NCBI GenBank assembly: GCA_019747615.1
Contig: JAIEQQ010000416.1
Location: 1-12,098, forward strand
Reading direction: 5' to 3'
Length of the DNA stretch: 12,098 nt
Origin: Phycisphaerales bacterium
Lineage (GTDB): Bacteria > Planctomycetota > Phycisphaerae > Phycisphaerales > UBA1924
In this document: one piece after another, positions 7,220-12,098 of the stretch
Layout of the letters: every line of letters begins with the position of its first letter
How positions within the stretch are numbered: the first letter of the stretch is position 1
The notes under the pieces: model-generated
Databases searched by the model: none
Told to the model about the DNA's origin: nothing
What the model saw: only the letters and a program-made list of their open reading frames with translations
Made by a program: the position numbers and the translations under genes

Positions 7220-7318
7220 GTACCCCTTCGGGGTACAGGAGTTCAAGGCCGCATACCGGGGGTGTCGCTCGAAGACTCGCTCCACACCCCGGCTACTGGC
7301 GTGCAGCCCTTCGGGCTG
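7220..7318. repeat. Three-hairpin element, candidate dispersed intergenic repeat
   Basis: Three stems occur in a row. The first is GTACCCC-TTC-GGGGTAC (7220-7236, perfect 7 bp). The second is CCGGGG/CCCCGG plus TGT/ACA (7256-7265 with 7284-7292, one bulged G, 18-nt loop). The third is CAGCCC-TTC-GGGCTG (7304-7318, perfect 6 bp). Both outer hairpins share the CCC-TTC-GGG core. The middle loop contains CGCTCGAAGACTCGC. I recall very similar composite sequences scattered between genes in planctomycete genomes, which suggests a REP- or MITE-like mobile repeat. That recollection cannot be checked here. No second copy lies in this window. Confidence 0.6.
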
Positions 7319-7340
7319 AAGAACGTGGGAGGTTTCAACA

Positions 7341-7414
7341 GAGCGAGATGACACGCGAACTCGGTGACACGCGGCTGGCCAGTGGGATGTCGCCAACACC
7401 GAGTGATGTCGCTC
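7341..7414 (-). other. Stem-loop at the 3' end of the hydrolase transcript
   Basis: Outer arms GAGCGA (7341-7346) and TCGCTC (7409-7414) and inner arms ACTCGGTG (7359-7366) and CACCGAGT (7397-7404) pair exactly. The left side bulges between them and the loop is about 30 nt. An overlapping alternative pair is TGACAC (7349-7354) with GTGTCA (7415-7420), which includes the stop codon. The structure starts 4 bp after the hydrolase stop on the minus strand. It has no T-run, so it may protect or end the transcript only weakly. Confidence 0.4.
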
Positions 7415-7417
7415 GTG

Positions 7418-8752
7418 TCAGCCGCCGCAGCCATCGAAGTAGCGGCTGAAGAAGCAGTTGTAATCGGCCTCGGTCACGCCGTTGTTTGGCGAGCCGGCGC
7501 TGGTGCCGAACGGCGGGAGGGGCGTTCCATCATCGAAGGCGATGTCGCACGTGGGCTGAGCGTTGAAGAAGCCGGCGAAGAAGGCGTTGTAGTCACCCTC
7601 GGTGACGCCGTTGTTGGTGATCTGGCTGTAGCAGCCGGTGAAGGGCAGGCCGATGTCGCTGGCGATGTCGGCCGGTGAGCATGGAAGGTTTCGGATCTCT
7701 CGCTGCGCGGCGTCGCGGAAGAGGTACACGAGGTTCAGCACGTTACCGGTCGAGCTGACGTCCGTCGAGAAACAGCCGACCATGCCGTCGTCGAAGTCGA
7801 TCCACGAGCAGAAGCCGCGGGCACCCGCGGCGAGCGCGCCGACGAGGTTGCCGCTGGGGTCGCGTTGATCCAACCACACACCGATGCCGTAGTCGCTGGA
7901 GCCGGGCAGCGGGGTGTTGTCGATCGGCACACCAAGGGGGCTCTGGCGGGTGAACATGGCGTTGACGGAGGCTTCGGAGATCACGCGCGTTGTGCCGTGG
8001 AGGCCGCCGCGACGGAGCATTTCCATCATCCGCGAGAACTCGACGGCGTTGGACTCGCAGCCGCCTGCGATGCGCGGGTTGGTGGGCGAGGCGAGCACGT
8101 AACGGGTGACCGAGAGATTCAGCGGCGTAGCGATGCGCGAGGCGAAGAGCGAGTTCCACGGGGCTCCGCCGGCGATCTCCGCCGCGGCGCCGGCGGCGCG
8201 CATCGAGGAGCCGCCGTATGCGAAGGTGGAGCCGGGTGCGAACTCGAGCGGCAGGCCGCCGATGGTGGCGGCGGCCTGCTGGAGCGTGATGGTGGTGTTC
8301 GAGAGCGTTAACGAGCCGCGCGTGATGCCGGAGGTGTGCGAGAAGGCTTGGCGAACGGTCACCGCCGCTTTGTCGCCGGTGAATGACGGGAGGTACTGGC
8401 TGAGGCGGGTATCGAGGGTGAACGGCTGGGGGCTGGAGTCCAGCAGTGAGGCGATGACGGCGCCGGAGATGGTCTTGGTGGCTGAGTCGGCGTTGGCCGG
8501 GCGATTCAAGGACCACGCGCCGAACGATCGGTGATAGACGACCTGTCCGTCCTTCATGAGCAGCAGCTCGAAGCCGGGGATGGGCGTGGTGACGTTCTGA
8601 CCTTGGAGCGCGCCGAGGGCGAGCTGCGTGACCTCGCAAAACTCCGGGGCTGGCGCGCCCGATGCGGTGGCGACGCCGCCGAACGCGATGGCAGTGCATG
8701 AGATCAGCCCGAGGGTAACCCGAACAGAACCGGAATAACGGGTGCTCGTCAT
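7418..8752 (-). CDS. Secreted serine hydrolase (beta-lactamase/PBP-like) with dockerin-like C-terminal tail
   Basis: A 444-residue protein with GGAG 6 nt before the ATG at 8752. A signal peptide spans residues 1 to about 33. The class C beta-lactamase/penicillin-binding fold (Pfam Beta-lactamase type) spans about 55-345. The SxxK nucleophile motif is S90-A-T-K93 and HTSGI is at 139-143. The YxN motif reads Y179-G-G181, so the usual Asn is Gly, and AGARGF (309-314) occupies the KTG/HTG position. Such proteins act as esterases, amidases or peptidases; the substrate cannot be read from the sequence. Residues 361-444 hold two related units, NNGVTEGDYNAFFAGFF (380-396) and NNGVTEADYNCFFSRYF (423-439), ending in DGCGG. 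This resembles the GC-ending dockerin-like anchors of Phycisphaerales. Several Cys in the tail and catalytic domain suggest disulfides. The hydrolase starts 111 bp after the prepilin-like gene, possibly in the same transcript. Confidence 0.88.
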   Translation of the reverse strand: MTSTRYSGSVRVTLGLISCTAIAFGGVATASGAPAPEFCEVTQLALGALQGQNVTTPIPGFELLLMKDGQVVYHRSFGAWSLNRPANADSATKTISGAVIASLLDSSPQPFTLDTRLSQYLPSFTGDKAAVTVRQAFSHTSGITRGSLTLSNTTITLQQAAATIGGLPLEFAPGSTFAYGGSSMRAAGAAAEIAGGAPWNSLFASRIATPLNLSVTRYVLASPTNPRIAGGCESNAVEFSRMMEMLRRGGLHGTTRVISEASVNAMFTRQSPLGVPIDNTPLPGSSDYGIGVWLDQRDPSGNLVGALAAGARGFCSWIDFDDGMVGCFSTDVSSTGNVLNLVYLFRDAAQREIRNLPCSPADIASDIGLPFTGCYSQITNNGVTEGDYNAFFAGFFNAQPTCDIAFDDGTPLPPFGTSAGSPNNGVTEADYNCFFSRYFDGCGG

Positions 8753-8764
8753 GGATTGCTCCGA

Positions 8765-8779
8765 GCTCGCGTTGCGAGC
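8765..8779 (-). promoter_or_regulatory. Small hairpin next to the hydrolase ribosome-binding site
   Basis: GCTCGC and GCGAGC form a perfect 6-bp stem with a 3-nt loop, ending 2 nt from the GGAG (minus strand) at 8759-8762 that serves the hydrolase start. It may affect access to the ribosome-binding site or be chance in GC-rich DNA. No T-run follows it, so it does not look like a terminator between the prepilin-like gene and the hydrolase. Confidence 0.3.
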
Positions 8780-8863
8780 GGCAATGGCTAGGAACAGGCT
8801 TTGGTGCCGGGATCGACGAACGGCCGCCTGCGGGATTGCATGCGGTGCCGGATCGCCTCGTCG

Positions 8864-9640
8864 TTACTGGCGAGAGCCTATGTCGAAGCCGCTTGCGCCG
8901 CCGACGGTGTGGAGCATCACGGGGTTGTCGAACCGGTGGACCGCACCAAAATTCTCTAACGGATTTCCGCACCCGTTTTTGTAGCCGGGAACCCAGTCGG
9001 CCAGGCCGACGGCTCGGGCCGAACCGTCGCAGAGCGTGGTCTGGAAAAGGGGCGGGTGCTCTCGTTCGGTCCACGATTTGGTGGGCCAACCTTGAACGAT
9101 GAGCGCCTTGCGAGAGGGTGCTGTCACCTGCGTGATCTTCGTTGAGCGAAGCTGGCTCGTGCCCGTGAGCCGAGTTTCGGCCCGCCAATAGTCGGGCTCT
9201 GCGATGAAGCTGCACGCGTAGCGGAATGGCGTTCTGAATGGGCGGAACGTGGCATCGTCGCTCACGAACGTGGACGGGAAGAACAGATCGGACGTCGCCA
9301 CCGCCGAGAAGTAGGGTCTTGCCAGCGGGATGTGCCAGACTTCAGAGGCGTCGAAGTAGGAGACGCGTGCCATCGGGACGCTGCTGTCGCCGACGGACGC
9401 GGACATGAAACCGGGCTTCGTGACGTACGGGTACTGATCGCGATAGTCTTGGCCGTAGGCTGCGAAGGCGGCGCTGAACTGCTGGAGCTTTGAGAGGTCG
9501 GTGATCGAGCGTGTGCGATCGCGAGCGAATCGCAAGCCGACGACCACGAGCGTGATGACGATCGCGATGATCGCAATGACGATCATCAGCTCGATCAGCG
9601 AGAAGGCACGCGGTTGCCTAGGTCGTCCGGTAGACTTCAT
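8864..9640 (-). CDS. Type IV prepilin-like / pseudopilin-like protein
   Basis: A 258-residue protein. The leader MKSTGRPRQPRA is followed by FSLIELMIVIAIIAIVITLV, the classic prepilin N-terminus. Predicted peptidase cleavage is between A12 and F13, with Glu at position +5 (E17). The hydrophobic helix covers about 14-37. The remainder is a globular periplasmic domain. Its end (CDGSARAVGLADWVPG at 204-219, then HRFDNPVMLHTVGG) recalls the planctomycete pseudopilin/DUF1559 group with DGSxRxV; the match is partial. It probably joins a pilus-like or type II-like assembly, or is simply membrane-tethered. The start at 9640 overlaps the stop of the upstream MauE-like gene as ATGA. It has no strong ribosome-binding site of its own, which fits translational coupling. 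The frame remains open upstream to 10066, but that part is Arg-rich and antisense-like. Confidence 0.87.
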   Translation of the reverse strand: MKSTGRPRQPRAFSLIELMIVIAIIAIVITLVVVGLRFARDRTRSITDLSKLQQFSAAFAAYGQDYRDQYPYVTKPGFMSASVGDSSVPMARVSYFDASEVWHIPLARPYFSAVATSDLFFPSTFVSDDATFRPFRTPFRYACSFIAEPDYWRAETRLTGTSQLRSTKITQVTAPSRKALIVQGWPTKSWTEREHPPLFQTTLCDGSARAVGLADWVPGYKNGCGNPLENFGAVHRFDNPVMLHTVGGASGFDIGSRQ

Positions 9641-10113
9641 GCCGGCTGCTTTCGCCAACAGAACCAAAGGCCGATCAATGTCAAGGCGATGAACACGCCG
9701 TTGCGGATGGCGACGCCAGCGACGCCTTCCACGATCAGCGTGTATTGCGACCATTGCCCGAAGCAGGAGCACGTCGGCTTCGAGATTGAACGACTGGCCG
9801 AAATCCACGCGATCGTGGCAGTGATGAAGAATGCGAGCGACCAGAGATTCGCCGCGCGAGGAAGACGGGCCAACAGAAGCGCGGTTGGGAGGAACTCGAT
9901 GACGACGATCAGGCTTGCAAAGAGCTCTGCGAAGCGGTCGGTTCGATTGAGCAGGCCCGCAACGAGGGCATGGTGGGCGTCCCAATCGGCGAGCTTTGCT
10001 AAACAAGATACGAGCAAAATCGCGGGCCCAACGCATACGACTGCTCCAATCGAATGTCGCTGCCATGCGACGGCAGTTGTCAAGTACGGCAGCGTGTTGT
10101 CATCGGGGGTCAT
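9637..10113 (-). CDS. MauE/DoxX-like four-helix membrane protein with CSCFG motif
   Basis: A 158-residue inner-membrane protein with four hydrophobic helices at about 21-40, 63-83, 88-107 and 135-153. C115-S-C117-F-G, in the loop between helices 3 and 4, matches the C-x-C-F-G motif of MauE/DoxX-type redox-associated membrane proteins. Members of that group support disulfide formation or electron transfer to exported proteins; MauE is needed for methylamine dehydrogenase maturation. A further pair of Cys lies in helix 1 (C27, C37). The ATG at 10113 is preferred because it overlaps the upstream stop as ATGA. A GTG at 10137 would add 8 residues and overlap the upstream gene by 28 bp. The downstream neighbour is the prepilin-like gene, again joined by ATGA. 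No methylamine dehydrogenase genes are nearby, so the function is inferred from the fold and motif only. Confidence 0.75.
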   Translation of the reverse strand: MTPDDNTLPYLTTAVAWQRHSIGAVVCVGPAILLVSCLAKLADWDAHHALVAGLLNRTDRFAELFASLIVVIEFLPTALLLARLPRAANLWSLAFFITATIAWISASRSISKPTCSCFGQWSQYTLIVEGVAGVAIRNGVFIALTLIGLWFCWRKQPA

Positions 10114-10520
10114 GGCGTAGCGATTGTCACGGTACACGCGGCACCCTTAGCCTGCCGACCTTGGCACGTTAGGATTGTGTCGCCTCCATTCTTGGTGCAA
10201 ACTTTCCCGTTATCGATGCACTTATAAAATCGAACCGTGAACGACTGCCGTTTGGTCGGCGACTCAACATCGACCAAGCCCGCCTCACCCACCGCCGCGC
10301 CTCGAACGTCACTGATGTTGACATCTCCGATCACGAGGTCGCCACAGGGGACTGCGTTTGCTCCATTTTCGCAGACACGCGTCCGGTTGATGTCGCTATG
10401 GATCGAGGAGCAGGTTCGCTGAATCGTCACAAAGCACCCGAACGTCGCGGACGCCGCGAGTAGCGTACAGGTCACGATGCACACGTTCAACACGGCGGAT
10501 CCGCGGGCATGATACTTCAT
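10110..10520 (-). CDS. Small Cys-rich exported protein, unknown function
   Basis: A 136-residue protein with GGAGA about 6 nt before the ATG at 10520. The N-terminus (MKYHARGSAVLN, then a hydrophobic stretch to ASA) looks like a signal peptide ending near residue 25. TFGC29 follows but is not a good lipobox, so a lipoprotein is possible but not favoured. The mature part carries eight Cys (C29, C37, C50, C59, C101, C108, C119, C129). This is an even number that could form four disulfides. I recognise no family. The C-terminal half has strand-like segments with KCxxNGKVC spacing. The stop overlaps the start of the MauE-like gene as ATGA, which links this Cys-rich protein to a possible disulfide-related membrane partner. 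The gap to the upstream gene is 27 bp, so they are likely co-transcribed. Confidence 0.78.
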   Translation of the reverse strand: MKYHARGSAVLNVCIVTCTLLAASATFGCFVTIQRTCSSIHSDINRTRVCENGANAVPCGDLVIGDVNISDVRGAAVGEAGLVDVESPTKRQSFTVRFYKCIDNGKVCTKNGGDTILTCQGRQAKGAACTVTIATP

Positions 10521-10547
10521 CGATGCTCTCCAAAAAATTGAAAAAAG

Positions 10548-11639
10548 TTATGTTCTCCGTCTCGCCCAAAGCCAGAAACCAGACGCCGCGAGCCCGGCGA
10601 CCAGCGCGATGGCGAGCCAACGGCCCCAGCCGCTCCTGGACGCCACGGGCAAGGCCGGCACACTTGAAGCCGACGCGCCGGTCACCGTGAACTTGTCGCC
10701 ATCCGGCCCTCTCTCCCACACGATGGTCGGGCCTTCAGGGATTTGCGTCGACGCGGATGAGCCGAAGTCGACGACCTTTGTGGACGCTTCGACCTCCGGG
10801 ATCGCAATACGTTCGCGAAGCGTGGACTCGGCGATCGGGCCAGCACTGATGTTGGACCACTCCGCGATGACGCCCGACTGCTCAACGATCCTGACAGATT
10901 TGGCGAGCGGCAGATTGAGCACCAGCAGCGGGTTGGACTCGTCGTATCGAAACTCGGCGGTCCAAACAAGTCTTTCGGGTTTGACGCCCGAGACGCGCAT
11001 CACGCGGGCGATTCGCCCACCGGAGTCGCGCGTGACCTCGAATCGGTCAACATCGCCATCGCTGTACGACTCGCCTGGGCCGGCGACCGCAGAGAGCGAT
11101 CCCGTCACGATGTACCCATTGGCCAGCGTGACTACCTGCTGCGAAACTTCATTGAGCAACTGACTCACGTTTGAAGTCATGGGAAAAGGAACGCCCGCGC
11201 GAATCACGGTGAGTTGTCCCGTTCGCACGCCGGGCTCATACTCGAATCTCCCCAGCATCCACCGCACAGAGTCGTCGCCCGCAGCAACGACGCCCACGCT
11301 GTCGCTGCTCTTCTCGGCGAGATAACGAAGCCCGCCGCCGAACGCCATGACGATCTCTGTGGCTTCCTTCGCGTGGCTCAGATCTCGAAGTCGCTCGATG
11401 TCGCGCCGTTCAGGGTGATCCGGCTTGTTCGCGATCTCGTGCCAACGGCGCTCGATCTCCGCTGCGGGCACATTCGTCGAAAACGTCCGCGTCGCGCGAA
11501 TCTCAATCGGCGGGCTGTTGCGGATCAGCGTCGAGATCTCATCCAGCGTCAGCGGCGGTTGCGTCGGGGACTGCGCGACCGCAGGAATCTCGCCTGCCAG
11601 AACCACCGCCGCCAAGATGATCCATGTGAAGCGATGCAT
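10548..11639 (-). CDS. Exported protein with C-terminal membrane anchor, unknown function
   Basis: A 363-residue protein and the first gene of the minus-strand run. AGGGGGG directly precedes the ATG at 11639 and places AGG at a usable distance. Residues 1-22 are a signal peptide ending in AVA. Residues 338-363 form a single hydrophobic helix (RWLAIALVAG, then SGFWLW) ending in ARRRT, so the protein is probably anchored with its bulk outside the cytoplasm. It has no Cys in the exported part. The middle has an IEIRATRTF strand, a helical WHEIANKPDHPERR segment and later strand-rich stretches such as FEVTRDSGGRIARVMRV, which could be a lipoprotein-carrier-like or beta-rich fold. I do not recognise a named family. 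The tail is not a PEP-CTERM signal, because no PEP or PxPG motif precedes the helix. Confidence 0.8.
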   Translation of the reverse strand: MHRFTWIILAAVVLAGEIPAVAQSPTQPPLTLDEISTLIRNSPPIEIRATRTFSTNVPAAEIERRWHEIANKPDHPERRDIERLRDLSHAKEATEIVMAFGGGLRYLAEKSSDSVGVVAAGDDSVRWMLGRFEYEPGVRTGQLTVIRAGVPFPMTSNVSQLLNEVSQQVVTLANGYIVTGSLSAVAGPGESYSDGDVDRFEVTRDSGGRIARVMRVSGVKPERLVWTAEFRYDESNPLLVLNLPLAKSVRIVEQSGVIAEWSNISAGPIAESTLRERIAIPEVEASTKVVDFGSSASTQIPEGPTIVWERGPDGDKFTVTGASASSVPALPVASRSGWGRWLAIALVAGLAASGFWLWARRRT

Positions 11640-11982
11640 CCCCCCTGTATTACTGATTTGGCGCGCTGTTGTGTTGGGGTTCCGGGCTGATTCAGGAATT
11701 ATCAGTATTTATACCTATCAAGGCCCTCGGTCGCGATCCACTGCCGGCGATCTGTAGATCACGCGGCGTCACGGGCTGCCGTATCGACGATCCATTCGGT
11801 CCGCCATCGCGCGCTCCACCCCGCCTATCCTTCTCCCCTGTCCTGCACGCGACACCCCCGCGGCGGAATCGCTTGGGACCCGTGCCTCTGACCCATCGTG
11901 GCGAGGCTCGGGTCGGTCAGCATCCGCAACGTCGTGTGCAGGGAACATTCGCACCCTCCGCGGGATCAGAGCTTTTTCTCTT
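11640..11982. other. Divergent spacer, no gene seen
   Basis: The 343 bp lie between two divergent start codons. Open frames crossing it have no ribosome-binding site or recognisable product. The left part holds an AT-rich island (11691-11721), listed separately. A small GATCT-GT-AGATC palindrome sits at 11749-11760. From about 11760 to 11960 the sequence is GC-rich with nothing recognisable. A short CTTTTTCTC tract precedes the plus-strand start codon at 11983. Confidence 0.5.
11691..11721 (-). promoter_or_regulatory. AT-rich island, candidate promoter of the four-gene run
   Basis: About 30 bp of low GC content stand out in otherwise GC-rich DNA, 52-82 bp upstream of the first gene of the run. 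On the minus strand it contains TTGATA, TATAAA and GATAAT, all resembling sigma-70 hexamers, but no pair has clean 16-18 bp spacing. GTAT-TT-ATAC forms a short palindrome. It could serve either the minus-strand run or the plus-strand gene. Confidence 0.35.
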
Positions 11983-12098
11983 ATGATCGATCACAACCTT
12001 ATCGCTTCGCTGGACTTGGACCTCGACTCGGCCATGGAAGCGGGCCAACTCCTGAAGGACTTTGGCAAGGGCGTGGACACGGGCGATATGGCCGCGGT
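11983..12098 (+). CDS. Unidentified gene, N-terminus only
   Basis: An ATG at 11983 opens a frame that runs without a stop to the right edge, giving 38 complete codons. The start reads MIDHNLIASLDLDLDSAMEA and continues with QLLKDFGKGVDTGDM. It is acidic and helix-like with no signal peptide, so a cytoplasmic protein is likely. The upstream site is weak: a GGGA about 18 nt before the ATG and no good Shine-Dalgarno nearer, so the true start could differ. I do not recognise the family from so short a piece. Confidence 0.5.
   Translation, partial: MIDHNLIASLDLDLDSAMEAGQLLKDFGKGVDTGDMAA

Larger units (their letters stand above)
7002..7417. other. 416-bp spacer with structured repeats, no gene
   Basis: No believable gene is present. 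The spacer separates the end of the hydrolase gene from the start of the exosortase-substrate-like gene, both on the minus strand. It should carry the promoter of the latter; a purine-rich tract around 7078-7118 (plus strand) is the only base-skewed patch there. The remainder is occupied by the three-hairpin element at 7220-7318 and the stem-loop at 7341-7414, listed separately. Confidence 0.6.

Noticed and set aside
7220..7318. CRISPR array or tRNA in the structured spacer
   Set aside because: The repeats are palindromes of different length without equal spacers, and no cloverleaf or T-loop sequence is present.
7130..7351. Short plus-strand proteins across the three-hairpin element
   Set aside because: The frames read straight through perfect inverted repeats, have no ribosome-binding site and no recognisable fold. 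They are translations of a structural repeat.
7743..9215. 490-codon Arg/His/Pro-rich frame on the minus strand
   Set aside because: It runs across both the hydrolase and the prepilin-like genes in another frame, with composition typical of a shifted reading of GC-rich coding DNA.
9641..10066. Upstream extension of the prepilin-like gene
   Set aside because: It is an Arg-rich translation overlapping the MauE-like gene in another frame. The prepilin leader starts properly at 9640, with an ATGA overlap.
10114..10137. GTG start for the MauE-like protein, adding 8 residues
   Set aside because: The ATG at 10113 forms the same ATGA overlap as its neighbours; the added residues are polar and no better ribosome-binding site is present.

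Overview
The window looks like chromosomal DNA of a planctomycete, most probably of the class Phycisphaerae. This is inferred from several protein families seen together: a secreted ELWxxDGT-repeat protein, an ECF sigma factor resembling the Rhodopirellula/Verrucomicrobium type with a membrane-bound partner, an exosortase-type protein ending in a PTPG, hydrophobic and Arg4 tail, a hydrolase with a two-unit 'NNGVTE.DYN' dockerin-like tail ending in GC, and a prepilin-like protein with a DGSxRxV C-terminal motif. The DNA is GC-rich, so many long antisense reading frames are open by chance. No tRNA, rRNA, CRISPR array, transposase or phage gene was seen.

Layout, left to right. Positions 1-2517 (minus) hold the first 839 codons of a large exported repeat protein whose C-terminus lies outside the window. 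A 433-bp spacer with short hairpins follows. A small degenerate receiver-domain protein (2951-3325, minus) is divergent from a complete glutamate dehydrogenase gene (3503-4864, plus), which ends in a strong intrinsic terminator. A GC-rich palindrome sits between that gene and the convergent block behind it.

That block (minus, 7001 to 5027) encodes an exosortase-substrate-like protein, then an ECF sigma factor, then its probable membrane anti-sigma factor, with a 4-bp ATGA overlap between the last two. A 416-bp spacer follows, containing a three-hairpin element that looks like a dispersed planctomycete repeat. Next is a secreted serine hydrolase with a dockerin-like tail (7418-8752, minus).

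Upstream of it is a tight minus-strand run: a signal-peptide and C-terminal-anchor protein (10548-11639), a small Cys-rich exported protein (10110-10520), a four-helix MauE/DoxX-like membrane protein with a CSCFG motif (9637-10113), and a prepilin-like protein (8864-9640). The last three are joined by ATGA overlaps. A possible reading is that the MauE-like protein handles disulfides in the Cys-rich partner. A 343-bp divergent spacer separates this run from the first 38 codons of an unidentified plus-strand gene at the right edge.

Most of the window is cell-envelope and export biology. The least explained part is the four-gene run at 8864-11639.
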